NCBI GenBank assembly: GCA_017577615.1
Contig: PKRE01000012.1
Location: 1-60,681 of the forward strand
DNA length: 60,681 nt
Source of the DNA: Gammaproteobacteria bacterium
GTDB lineage: Bacteria > Pseudomonadota > Gammaproteobacteria > Steroidobacterales > Steroidobacteraceae
Direction: 5' to 3'
The notes below the pieces were generated by a model that was not told where the DNA came from, did no database searches, and worked only from the letters and a program-made list of their open reading frames with translations. Position numbers and translations under genes: made by a program. This document shows, piece after piece, positions 27,571-35,632 of the stretch. How positions within the stretch are numbered: the first letter of the stretch is position 1; every line of letters begins with the position of its first letter.

Positions 27571-28050
27571 CTAAGTGGATGCGCGTTCCACGAAGCGGTG
27601 CCCTCGCTCGAGGCAATAATCGAGCCACTTGTTCAACATGACGTTGCGCAACCAGCGGTCGCCCAGATCGCGCGCGAGCTGCGACCGCACGGCATCGAGT
27701 GTCGCGTGGCGATGCCACCGTGCGCACGACTGCACTTCTGCAAGGCGTGCGTCGTGATAGACGCGAACGTGCAGATCGGGATCCGCGACGTACCCCGAGC
27801 CCTCCTCGAAGAAGTACGTGAGCAAGAGCGTCGTGGTATAGCGTGTGCGCTCGAGCAACGCGAGGTGGAGCGGACAATCGTCCCGCACTCGCGACACCAG
27901 CGTGCCATTGATGCTGGCCAGATTCGGCACCAGCCACGACAGCCGGATGTAGTTGCTCTCGTACAAGGACATCAGGCTGACGAAGCTACCCGGCCGCGAG
28001 CGCCAGCTCACGGGACAGTAAGTGTCATTCGCGTATGCTTCGCCAATCAT
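27571..28050 (-). CDS. DUF1249 family protein (YqiB-like)
   Basis: This matches E. coli YqiB in pattern: SLYESNYIRLSWLVPNL, ERTRYTTTLLLTYFF, DLHVRVYHDARLAEVQSCAR and a terminal NKWLDYCLERGHRF. Function is unknown. In other gammaproteobacteria it lies with nudF, cpdA and parE, which are not here. The start is uncertain: ATG 28050 (159 residues) is in line with family length, but no Shine-Dalgarno is visible. The 177 bp before it contain no gene. Confidence 0.85.
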   Translation of the reverse strand: MIGEAYANDTYCPVSWRSRPGSFVSLMSLYESNYIRLSWLVPNLASINGTLVSRVRDDCPLHLALLERTRYTTTLLLTYFFEEGSGYVADPDLHVRVYHDARLAEVQSCARWHRHATLDAVRSQLARDLGDRWLRNVMLNKWLDYCLERGHRFVERAST

Positions 28051-28227
28051 GGGGCCAATATAGCACAGCATTTTTCGCGTGCCGGAGTCGTGATGAGACT
28101 TGCGTCACGCGGACGATCTTTGGCACGTCGCACTGCGCGAGCATACGATTGCTGTGCGCTCGCGTGCGAGCACGTGCACATCGGGAACGACAGAGAAGGC
28201 CGACGATCGAAGGTGAGGTCCACCCAC

Positions 28228-28824
28228 CTACATGGCTTCCCGCCTCCACACCAGGATGCGATTGTTCGCCGGCATGGCGTGATCCGCGATCAAGGCGAGA
28301 CCACAGCGCTGCCCCAAGGCGATCAGCGCGCGGTCGTCGCGGATGCCCATCTTCGGATCGCGCGCTTTGAGCGCAGCATCGAAGGCACGGTTCGATTCGC
28401 TCGTGAACTCGCCGTTGCGATTGAACGGCCCGTATAGACAGAACACGCCAGCGGCGCGGAGCACTCGTCCGAGACCTTCGAACATTCGTTCAACTTCGGG
28501 CCAGCTCATGATATGCGCCGTGTTGGCGCTGAATGCATAGTCGACCGACTCACACGGCCAGCTCGGCTGCGTCACATCGAGCGCCAAAGGCCCGCGTAGA
28601 TTCGGCAGACGCGCCTCCTCGAACCAAGCTCTTATCCCCGGATGATGTTCCGGCAGATCGGTCGCGATCCACTCCAAATGCGGCAAGTGCGCCGCGAAGT
28701 AAACGGCGTGCTGCCCCGTGCCCGCGCCGATCTCGAGCACCGCGCCGGGTGCGGCGAACCAGCCCCTGATCACCTCGAGGATCGGACCGCGATTGCGCTC
28801 ACAAGCCTCCGAATACGGCTTCAT
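28228..28824 (-). CDS. DUF938 family protein, predicted SAM-dependent methyltransferase
   Basis: It begins MKPYSEACERNRGPILEVIR, the DUF938 hallmark. The SAM-binding motif VLEIGAGTGQHAVYFA follows, then WIATDLPEHHPGIRAWFEE and AFSANTAHIMSWPEVERMF. The protein has 198 residues. Its ATG overlaps the orn stop codon in an ATGA (28821-28824), so translation is probably coupled. A longer frame reaching into orn is spurious. The methylation target is unknown. The fold is clear, the substrate is not. Confidence 0.92.
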   Translation of the reverse strand: MKPYSEACERNRGPILEVIRGWFAAPGAVLEIGAGTGQHAVYFAAHLPHLEWIATDLPEHHPGIRAWFEEARLPNLRGPLALDVTQPSWPCESVDYAFSANTAHIMSWPEVERMFEGLGRVLRAAGVFCLYGPFNRNGEFTSESNRAFDAALKARDPKMGIRDDRALIALGQRCGLALIADHAMPANNRILVWRREAM

Positions 28825-29375
28825 GACGGCAGGCGCAAAAAGTGCGTTCGATAATGCTGCAGCTCGCGAATCGAATCGTGCACGTCGTCGAGCGCCCGGT
28901 GCGTGGACGTTTTCTGAAAGCTGTTGAACACCTCCGGCGCCCAGCGCTTGGCAAGCTCCTTGAGCGTGCTGACGTCGAGATTGCGATAGTGAAAGTAGCG
29001 CTCGAGCTGCGGCATCTCTCGAGCCAGAAAGCGGCGGTCTTGACAGATGCTGTTGCCGCACATCGGAGAGACACCGGGCTCGACCCACTGCTCGAGGAAC
29101 GCCAGTGTCTGACGCTCGGCCTCCGCTGTCGTGATGGTGCTGACACGCACCCGGTCGGCGAGCCCGGAGACAGCGTGCTGACGGCGGTTCCATTCATCCA
29201 TCGCTTCCAGCACGTGCTCAGGCTGATAGATCGCGAGCACGGGACCCTCCGCAAGCACGTTCAGGTCTCGATCGGTGACCACCGTGGCGATCTCGATGAT
29301 GTGGTCCGACTCAGGGTTCAAACCCGTCATCTCGAGATCGATCCAGATCAGTCGACTAGGATCCCGTATGCTCAC
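28821..29375 (-). CDS. orn: Oligoribonuclease
   Basis: Orn is the DEDDh 3'-5' exonuclease that degrades 2-mers of RNA, including pGpG from cyclic di-GMP turnover. Exo motifs are visible: WIDLEMTGL (D, E), MCGNSICQDRRFLAREMP (D) and THRALDDVHDSIREL (H, D). The start is a GTG at 29375 with GGAG eight bases upstream, giving 184 residues (E. coli 181). An upstream in-frame extension lacks family features. It overlaps the DUF938 gene by 4 bp and is divergent from the M48 protease gene. Confidence 0.96.
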   Translation of the reverse strand: MSIRDPSRLIWIDLEMTGLNPESDHIIEIATVVTDRDLNVLAEGPVLAIYQPEHVLEAMDEWNRRQHAVSGLADRVRVSTITTAEAERQTLAFLEQWVEPGVSPMCGNSICQDRRFLAREMPQLERYFHYRNLDVSTLKELAKRWAPEVFNSFQKTSTHRALDDVHDSIRELQHYRTHFLRLPS

Positions 29376-29557
29376 TGATTGCGCTCCAGGTATGCTCAGC
29401 GTTCGAAGATGCGGACTGAACGGCGTCCGCCGGTCGTCCGAGGCCGGCGGGCCCTTCGATCGCTGGCCCGACAGCGCGTTGCCCATGATACCAGCTGACG
29501 CTAAGCTGGCTGCGTCGATATCATGCGCGAAGCGGGAACGAGGGCCGAGCGAACGTC

Positions 29558-30811
29558 ATGCATTGGTTTACCGCACTGTTCGTCGTCGTCCTTTTCTGCG
29601 GCGCCGCCGTACGATGGTGGCTCAACCTCCGACAGGTCGCAGCGGTTCGTAGCCACCGCGACCGCGTGCCCGACCCCTTCGCCGATCAGATCGAGCTCGC
29701 TTCCCATCAGAAAGCCGCTGACTACACGCTTGCCCTTGCGCGCCTCGGCCGCTGGGACACACTGCTCGACCTGCTCGTCGTGCTGGCGCTGACGCTCGGC
29801 GGCGGCATCAATGCAATCGATCGAGCGTGGGCAAGTGCAGCGCTTCCGGCAGTGGTGCACGGCACGGCGGTCGTGCTCACGACGCTCCTGTTGGTCTCCG
29901 CCATCAACCTGCCTCTGTCTGTTTGGCGCACGTTCGGCATCGAGGCACGTTTCGGGTTCAATCGCATGACGCCGGCTTTGTTCGTGTCCGATCTGTTGAA
30001 GAGCTTGTTACTCAGCCTGCTGCTCGGTGCGCCTCTGATCCTCGTCGTGCTGCTGCTCATGGAGCGCGCTGGCTCCTGGTGGTGGGTCTACGCGTGGGTC
30101 GTGTGGGTCGCTTTCACCCTTCTCGTGACATGGGCTTGGCCGACTTTCATCGCACCGCTGTTCAACAAATTCACCCCGCTGACGGATGAAGAGCTCAAGA
30201 GCAGGACCGAGGCGCTCCTGGAGCGTTGCGGCTTTTCCTCGAAGGGCCTGTTCGTCATGGACGGCTCACGCCGCTCCGTTCACGGGAATGCCTACTTCAC
30301 CGGCCTTGGTCGCAACAAGCGCATCGTCTTCTTCGATACGCTGATCGAGCGCCTGCAAGTCCCACAGATCGAAGCCGTGCTCGCTCACGAGCTTGGGCAC
30401 TTCAAGCTTCACCACGTGCGTTCTCGTCTGTTGTTGTCGCTCGTGATCGGGTTCATCGGCTTGGCGTTGCTCGGCGCGCTCGCACGTTGGCCGGACTTCT
30501 ACACGGCGCTCGGCGTGAGCAATCAGGCACCGCACACTGCTCTCCTCCTCTTCCTGTTCGTGCTGCCTGCGTTCATGTTCTTCCTCACGCCGTTGGCGGC
30601 GTGGTGGTCGCGCAAGCACGAGTTCGAAGCAGATGAGTTCGCGGCCAAGCACGTCGATCCGCGCCAGCTTGCCGAAGCACTCGTCAAGCTTTATCGGGAC
30701 AACGCAACGACCCTGACACCGGACCGATTACATTCCGCCTTCTATGACTCGCACCCGCCGGCGCTCGTGCGGATCTCGAGGCTGCAGCAGCTCGCACGCG
30801 AACACGCATGA
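29558..30811 (+). CDS. M48 family CAAX-type membrane metalloprotease (Ste24-like)
   Basis: A 417-residue integral membrane zinc protease. Several N-terminal helices precede the active-site HELGHFKLHH (about residue 277), and a downstream Glu lies in SRKHEFEADEFAAKH. FVMDGSRRSVHGNAYFTGLG and KRIVFFDTLIERL are typical of Ste24/HtpX relatives. In bacteria, such enzymes act in inner-membrane protein quality control. The last four bases overlap the rsgA start (ATGA, 30808-30811), so the two are translationally coupled. Confidence 0.93.
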   Translation: MHWFTALFVVVLFCGAAVRWWLNLRQVAAVRSHRDRVPDPFADQIELASHQKAADYTLALARLGRWDTLLDLLVVLALTLGGGINAIDRAWASAALPAVVHGTAVVLTTLLLVSAINLPLSVWRTFGIEARFGFNRMTPALFVSDLLKSLLLSLLLGAPLILVVLLLMERAGSWWWVYAWVVWVAFTLLVTWAWPTFIAPLFNKFTPLTDEELKSRTEALLERCGFSSKGLFVMDGSRRSVHGNAYFTGLGRNKRIVFFDTLIERLQVPQIEAVLAHELGHFKLHHVRSRLLLSLVIGFIGLALLGALARWPDFYTALGVSNQAPHTALLLFLFVLPAFMFFLTPLAAWWSRKHEFEADEFAAKHVDPRQLAEALVKLYRDNATTLTPDRLHSAFYDSHPPALVRISRLQQLAREHA

Positions 30812-31731
30812 GCAACAAGGAGCGTGAAGCGCGCGTAGTCGAAAGCTTCGGCCGGCGTGTCATCGTCGAGGACGCCACGGGCCAGCGCATGCTCGCCGAG
30901 CTCTTCGGCAAGCGACTCGGCTGTGTGTGCGGCGATGTCGTGCGCATTCGATTACCAGTGCACGCCCACGACACTCCCCGCGTCGTCGCGGTCGCTCCAC
31001 GCAAGACACTCTTCGCGCGCACGGACAGCCGCGGCCGCACCGAGCCTCTGGCGGCCAATCTCACGTTGCTGGCTGTCGTGATCGCACCGGAGCCCGAACC
31101 GGATCCCTTCATCGCCGACCGCTACTTGGCTGCCGCTGCGTATGCGGGCATCGCCAGCGTGGTGGTCGTCAACAAGTGCGACCTAGCCGGCGCGCACGCG
31201 CCGGAGTTCACGAAGATCGTGGATGAGTACCGTGGAGCTGGATACGAAGTCATCCAGCTGTCGGCGCACGATTCCGCATCGGTCCAGCCGCTGCGGGAGC
31301 GCGCGCGCGGCGAGGTCGTGATGCTCGTCGGTCAATCTGGAGTCGGCAAGTCGAGCCTCACCAATCAACTGGTGCCGACGTCCGGACGCGCGACACGCGC
31401 GCTTTCGGAATCCACCCGCGAAGGCAGACACACGACTGTCTCCACCGCGCTCTTTCGCATCCCCAGCGGCGGCGAGCTGATCGACTCACCCGGCGTCCGC
31501 GACTATGCGCCGCCGCTGCTCGAGGACGCAGAAGTTCAAACCGGCTGGCCAGAGATTCGCAGTCGAGCGTCGGCATGTCGCTTCAACAATTGTCTGCATC
31601 TGCGCGAGCCCGGCTGCGCCGTCACTGCCGCAGTAGAAAGCGGCGAGATCGCACCGCGGCGATACGAAAGCTACAAACGCTTGCTCAACATCATGCGCGA
31701 GCTCGCACCGGAGTACGCGCGCAGGCGATAA
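30808..31731 (+). CDS. rsgA: Ribosome small subunit-dependent GTPase A
   Basis: RsgA is a circularly permuted GTPase that checks late 30S maturation. An N-terminal OB fold is followed by the permuted G motifs: NKCDLAG (G4), then GQSGVGKSSL (G1), then DSPGVRDY (G3). A C-terminal zinc site is carried by ACRFNNCLHLREPGC. Length 307 residues. It overlaps the M48 gene by 4 bp. It is followed by a heptad array and the cloverleaf-like RNA element at 31825-31914, which would lie in its 3' untranslated region. Confidence 0.96.
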   Translation: MSNKEREARVVESFGRRVIVEDATGQRMLAELFGKRLGCVCGDVVRIRLPVHAHDTPRVVAVAPRKTLFARTDSRGRTEPLAANLTLLAVVIAPEPEPDPFIADRYLAAAAYAGIASVVVVNKCDLAGAHAPEFTKIVDEYRGAGYEVIQLSAHDSASVQPLRERARGEVVMLVGQSGVGKSSLTNQLVPTSGRATRALSESTREGRHTTVSTALFRIPSGGELIDSPGVRDYAPPLLEDAEVQTGWPEIRSRASACRFNNCLHLREPGCAVTAAVESGEIAPRRYESYKRLLNIMRELAPEYARRR

Positions 31732-31798
31732 ATGGGCTGGGGGCTGGGGAGCGAGTGCGCTGATAACCAGAGCCCAGCGCCCAGTGCCCAGCAGCCCG
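31732..31798. repeat. Heptad repeat array after rsgA
   Basis: GGGCTGG GGGCTGG GGAGCG, then CCAGAGC CCAGCGC CCAGTGC CCAGCAG. The two halves are partly complementary. Confidence 0.7.
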
Positions 31799-31824
31799 TT
31801 GTTTGAGCCCGAAGGGGACGACGT

Positions 31825-31914
31825 CAGGACTTGTTTCAGGAGCATCGAAAACAGGGACGTTTTCGTTGCAGGCCTACAGGGATGTATTCACGGCCGGTCC
31901 TGAAACAAGTCCTG
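31825..31914 (+). ncRNA. Cloverleaf-like RNA element with two CsrA/RsmA-type hexaloops
   Basis: Perfect 17-bp arms (CAGGACTTGTTTCAGGA at 31825-31841, complement at 31898-31914) enclose two hairpins. Hairpin 1 (31842-31869) has a stem of ten pairs with one mismatch and the hexaloop AGGGAC (31853-31858). Hairpin 2 (31871-31895) has GGCC/GGCC and TAC/GTA pairing around the hexaloop AGGGAT (31878-31883). ACAGGGATGT with GGA in a hexaloop is the known high-affinity CsrA/RsmA target (consensus RUACARGGAUGU). Only the plus strand shows these loops, as part of the rsgA transcript. Regulation or a sponge role is inference. It could equally be a mobile palindromic repeat or a bidirectional terminator. 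Confidence 0.6.
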
Positions 31915-31919
31915 GCGGC

Positions 31920-32012
31920 GGACCTGTGGGGTTTGGGGCTCGGGGCTAGGGGTGTGGAGTTTGGTTGATCTGCGAATGCGCGCTCGCTCCAGTCTCCAGT
32001 CGCCAGCCCCCA
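31920..32012. repeat. Heptad repeat array after recR
   Basis: GGGGTTT GGGGCTC GGGGCTA GGGGTGT units, then CTCCAGT CTCCAGT CGCCAGC units up to the recR stop codon. Confidence 0.7.
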
Positions 32013-32612
32013 TCAGCCGATCACCTGACGTCCGGCGATCGCGTGCGCCAACGTACCGCCGTCGACGTATTCCAGCTCTCCACCAACGGGTACGCCGTGC
32101 GCGATGCGGCTTGCTTTCACGCGATAACGCGCAGCGATCTCGGCGATCACGTGTGCCGTCGCGTTGCCTTCCACAGTGGTGTTCGTCGCGAGAATAACCT
32201 CGCTCACGTCGCCCTGCGCCAGGAGTGCCTCGAGCTGCGCGAAGCCGAGCTGCTCCGGGCCGATACCGTCGAGTGGCGATAGATGCCCCATCAAGACGAA
32301 GTACACGCCGCGATAGCTGCCCGACTGCTCCACGGCGGCCACGTCCGCCGGGGACTCCACGACGCACACGGTCGAACGGTCGCGTGTCGGCGCTGCACAG
32401 ATCGGGCACAGATCCGCATCCGCGAACATGCGGCACCGCTGGCAACGTCCCACCGACTTCACAGCCGACTGCAGCGCATCCGCCAGCTCCAGAGCGGCGT
32501 TGCGGTCTTTCTCCAGGAGATGAAACGCCATGCGCTGCGCCGATTTCGGACCGACGCCAGGCAAGCAGCGCAGTGCTTCGATCAAGCGAAGAAGGGATTG
32601 GGGATACAACAC
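32013..32612 (-). CDS. recR: Recombination mediator RecR
   Basis: RecR works with RecF and RecO to load RecA on gapped DNA. Features in order: helix-hairpin-helix (LPGVGPKSAQRMAFHLLE), four-cysteine zinc finger (CQRCRMFADADLCPICAAP), and Toprim domain (VCVVESPADVAAVEQSG; YFVLMGHLSPLDGIGPEQLG). Length 199 residues, as expected. It is the third gene of the standard dnaX-ybaB-recR operon and lies 67 bp from ybaB. Confidence 0.97.
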   Translation of the reverse strand: MLYPQSLLRLIEALRCLPGVGPKSAQRMAFHLLEKDRNAALELADALQSAVKSVGRCQRCRMFADADLCPICAAPTRDRSTVCVVESPADVAAVEQSGSYRGVYFVLMGHLSPLDGIGPEQLGFAQLEALLAQGDVSEVILATNTTVEGNATAHVIAEIAARYRVKASRIAHGVPVGGELEYVDGGTLAHAIAGRQVIG

Positions 32613-32679
32613 GTCGCGCGTCGGAAAGGAGCTGTCTCGGGTTGCCGCGAGTGAATCAACGCCCTGACGTCACAGAGCA

Positions 32680-33006
32680 TCAAAACGGCAACTTGAATCC
32701 CGGCGGCAAGTTCATGCCGCCGACGACGCTCGCCATCTTCTCCTGCGTCGCTCGCTCGACCTTCTGCACAGCATCGTTGATCGCAGCGGCAATCAAGTCC
32801 TCGAGCATTTCCTTGTCGTCGCTGCTGACGATGGATGGATCGAGTGTCACACGACGCACTTCGTGCCGGCCGGTCATGACGACTTTGGCCATGCCGCCAC
32901 CCGCCTCTCCGGTGACCTCGAGCGCAGCCAGCTCTGCTTGGGCACGCTGCACGTTCGCCTGCATCTGCTGCGCCTGCTTCATCAAATTACCGATACTACC
33001 TTTCAT
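32680..33006 (-). CDS. ybaB: YbaB/EbfC family nucleoid-associated protein
   Basis: A 108-residue DNA-binding dimer-forming protein. The N-terminal helix IGNLMKQAQQMQANVQRAQ leads to the beta-sheet core VVMTGRHEVRRVTLDPSIV. A second helix is LEDLIAAAINDAVQKVER, and the Met/Gly/Pro-rich end is GGMNLPPGFKLPF. It sits between dnaX (66 bp) and recR, the arrangement conserved through most bacteria. Confidence 0.96.
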   Translation of the reverse strand: MKGSIGNLMKQAQQMQANVQRAQAELAALEVTGEAGGGMAKVVMTGRHEVRRVTLDPSIVSSDDKEMLEDLIAAAINDAVQKVERATQEKMASVVGGMNLPPGFKLPF

Positions 33007-33071
33007 GATCTCACTCTGAGCGACGGCTCGGTCACGAGCCGGTTGAAACGCGACTGTGCACTACGTTACCG

Positions 33072-34664
33072 CTAATCGATGGGTCGAATCGAATCCGGCT
33101 GCACAGTGGCACCGAAGATCTCCCGCATGGCATTGACGTTCGGATCCGATTCGATCGCCGCGCGAGCGCGCTGCACGCGCTCCGCGGCCGCGAGCTTCTG
33201 CTGGCGAGCCAAGCTGTCGACGGCGGATTCGACGGAGAACTCCAGGCGCACTGGCTCACCATAGTACGCGCGCAGAGCCTGCGTGAGCTTCTCTTCGAGC
33301 GCGCTCGTACGAAGGTGCTCACCTTCGGCATCGAGCTTGAGCTGCACCGTGTTGCCTTGCTTGCCGACCAGCGCGCAGTGCAGTGCAAGCTGCCTCACCA
33401 TCCCTTGCAGATTCATGCTGTTGACGATGGTCGCCCAGTCGGTGCCGCGGTCGGATCCAGAGGAGCCCGTCACGGCAGCGGAGGCCGGACGCATCGGGGC
33501 TTGCGTTTGGCTCGATGCACCGCTCGCTCGTGCAGGCATCGGGCGCTGGGGCGTCAGACCCTCCTGCCCGTTCGAGCTCGTTGCAAGATGGAACGCCAGC
33601 ATACGCAGCAGCACCATCTCAAAGCCTGCGCGCGGATCGGGCGCAAGCTCGAGATCGCGCCGTCCGATGATGGCGATCTGATAGTAGAGCTGCGTGTCCT
33701 CGGGTGTCAGCGCGGCCGCCAAACGCTTGTAAGCCTCGATGTCCTCGGCTTCGTCGAGCTGCAAGTCCGGCACGGCTTGCAGCAATGCAACTTTCTGCAG
33801 CACCGCGGCGATCTCGGCCAGCACTTCGCGATACTCCGGGGCGCGTTCATCCAGCCGCGCCACGTGCTCGATGACGGCGCGTGCATCGCGGGCGGCGACC
33901 GCCTCGAGAATCTCGAACACCTGTCCACGATCGAGCGTGCCCAGCATCATGCGCGTGTCTTCAGCGGTGAGCTTGGCACCGCCGAAGGCGATGACCTGAT
34001 CCAACAAGCTCAGCGCATCGCGCATGCTGCCTTCCGCTGCCCGAGCGACGAGTCGCAACGCCTCCGGCTCGAACTCGATTGACTCGGCAGTCGCGATCTC
34101 GGACAAGCGCTTGAATATCAGGCCTGCGGGAAAACGCTTGAGATTGAACTGCAGACACCGCGACAACACCGTGATCGGCAACTTTTGCGGATCGGTCGTC
34201 GCAAGTAGGAACTTCACGTGCGGCGGCGGCTCTTCGAGCGTCTTCAGCAAGGCGTTGAAAGAGTGCGTCGAGAGCATGTGCACCTCGTCGATGAGGTACA
34301 CCTTGTAGCGACCGCGCGCCGGCGCGTACTGCACGTTCTCGAGCAGCTCGCGCGTGTCATCCACCTTCGTGCGCGAGGCGGCGTCGACCTCGATCAGATC
34401 GACGAAGCGTCCTTCGTCGATCTCGCGACACGCGCTGCACACCCCGCAGGGAGTGGCGGTCATCCCCGTCTCGCAATTGAGCGACTTGGCGAAGATGCGC
34501 GCGATGGTCGTTTTTCCGACGCCGCGCGTCCCCGTGAACAGAAACGCGTGATGCACCCTGCCCGTCTGCAGCGCATTCACGAGCGCGCGCGTGACGTGCT
34601 CCTGCCCCACGAGCTCGTTGAAGTTACGGGGACGCCATTTGCGCGCGAGAGCGAGATAGGACAT
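33072..34664 (-). CDS. dnaX: DNA polymerase III subunits gamma and tau
   Basis: DnaX is the clamp-loader ATPase. It starts MSYLALARKWRPRNFNELVG, which fixes ATG 34664. The Walker A is GTRGVGKTTIARIF, the zinc module CETGMTATPCGVCSAC, and the sensor/SRC region HMLSTHSFNALLKTLEEPP. A domain III and tau-like C-terminal region follow a Ser/Pro/Ala linker. At 530 residues it is shorter than E. coli tau (643). I see no A-rich slippery heptamer near the linker, so programmed frameshifting to make gamma is not evident. First gene of the dnaX-ybaB-recR operon. Confidence 0.97.
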   Translation of the reverse strand: MSYLALARKWRPRNFNELVGQEHVTRALVNALQTGRVHHAFLFTGTRGVGKTTIARIFAKSLNCETGMTATPCGVCSACREIDEGRFVDLIEVDAASRTKVDDTRELLENVQYAPARGRYKVYLIDEVHMLSTHSFNALLKTLEEPPPHVKFLLATTDPQKLPITVLSRCLQFNLKRFPAGLIFKRLSEIATAESIEFEPEALRLVARAAEGSMRDALSLLDQVIAFGGAKLTAEDTRMMLGTLDRGQVFEILEAVAARDARAVIEHVARLDERAPEYREVLAEIAAVLQKVALLQAVPDLQLDEAEDIEAYKRLAAALTPEDTQLYYQIAIIGRRDLELAPDPRAGFEMVLLRMLAFHLATSSNGQEGLTPQRPMPARASGASSQTQAPMRPASAAVTGSSGSDRGTDWATIVNSMNLQGMVRQLALHCALVGKQGNTVQLKLDAEGEHLRTSALEEKLTQALRAYYGEPVRLEFSVESAVDSLARQQKLAAAERVQRARAAIESDPNVNAMREIFGATVQPDSIRPID

Positions 34665-34830
34665 GGGTGCGTGGCGACGTGAATCCGACCGGGGTATTCG
34701 AGAAAACGGGAGGCCGATTCTACACAACCGGGCTCGGGCGATCAGGAGGCCACAACACTGTCGCGCACGGCTCGCGCTTAGGCTATAGTCGCCCGCCCTA
34801 GCGCGAGCCTACCGAGCCGTCGCCTCGTTT

Positions 34831-34955
<125 letters not shown>

Positions 34956-35103
34956 GACAGGGTCGCTGGGCTCCGGGCTGCTGGACAGAAGCGCACGCGA
35001 ACGCCACGTCCCGCGACTACGACTCACGCGCTCACGATGGCTATGGAGGCGCTGAGCCGCGAAGCACGAGCCACGCATCCGCGTTATCTGCAGCCTCGGC
35101 CTC

Positions 35104-35577
35104 CTACCCTCTTCCTCTGTACGATGGCACGCCCTGGTCCGGGATCCACAATCCGGCCGGCGGAGCGCCCGTCTGCCAGAACACGTCGATCGGCATGCCG
35201 CCGCGCGGGTACCAGTAGCCGCCAATCCGCAACCACCGCGGCGACAACAGCTCGACGAGGCGCTGCGCGATCATGAGCGTGCAATCCTCGTGGAACGCCC
35301 CATGGTTACGGAATGACCCGAGGAAAAGCTTGAGAGACTTGCTCTCGACGATCCAGCGTCGCGGGCAATAGTCGATGACGAGGTGCGCGAAATCCGGTTG
35401 CCCGGTGATTGGGCACAGCGAGGTGAACTCGGGTGCCGTGAACCGCACGAGATAAGTCTTCTCCGTGTGCGGATTCGGCACGCGCTCGAGCACCGCCTTG
35501 TCCGGCGATTCGGGCAACGCGACCTTGCGCCCGAGTTGCGTGAGTGATTTCTGCCAGTTCGCTTTCGGTTTGGGCAT
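35104..35577 (-). CDS. queF: NADPH-dependent 7-cyano-7-deazaguanine reductase QueF (short form)
   Basis: QueF reduces preQ0 to preQ1 in queuosine biosynthesis. The nucleophilic Cys and catalytic Asp are in FTSLCPITGQPDFAHLVIDY. The QueF motif region reads ESKSLKLFLGSFRNHGAFHE, followed by DCT. The 157-residue protein is the YkvM-type short enzyme rather than the fused E. coli type. A heptad-rich gap of 50 bp separates it from the PhoH-like gene upstream. No preQ1 riboswitch is visible. Confidence 0.95.
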   Translation of the reverse strand: MPKPKANWQKSLTQLGRKVALPESPDKAVLERVPNPHTEKTYLVRFTAPEFTSLCPITGQPDFAHLVIDYCPRRWIVESKSLKLFLGSFRNHGAFHEDCTLMIAQRLVELLSPRWLRIGGYWYPRGGMPIDVFWQTGAPPAGLWIPDQGVPSYRGRG

Positions 35578-35582
35578 CGTTT

Positions 35583-35632
35583 CCTTGAGGGCTCTGGGCG
35601 CTGCGCCGACCGCCTTCAGTCTACAGCCTAGA
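35583..35632. repeat. Short degenerate heptad repeat upstream of queF
   Basis: GGGCTCT GGGCGCT, then GTCTACA GCCTAGA units occupy most of the queF/phoH gap and reach the last codons of the PhoH-like gene. Confidence 0.45.

Noticed and set aside
33072..34664. Programmed frameshift in dnaX
   Set aside because: No run of six A followed by G, and no stem-loop noticed at the linker region.
35578..35627. preQ1 riboswitch ahead of queF
   Set aside because: Only 50 bp, filled by heptad repeats, with no H-type pseudoknot pattern.
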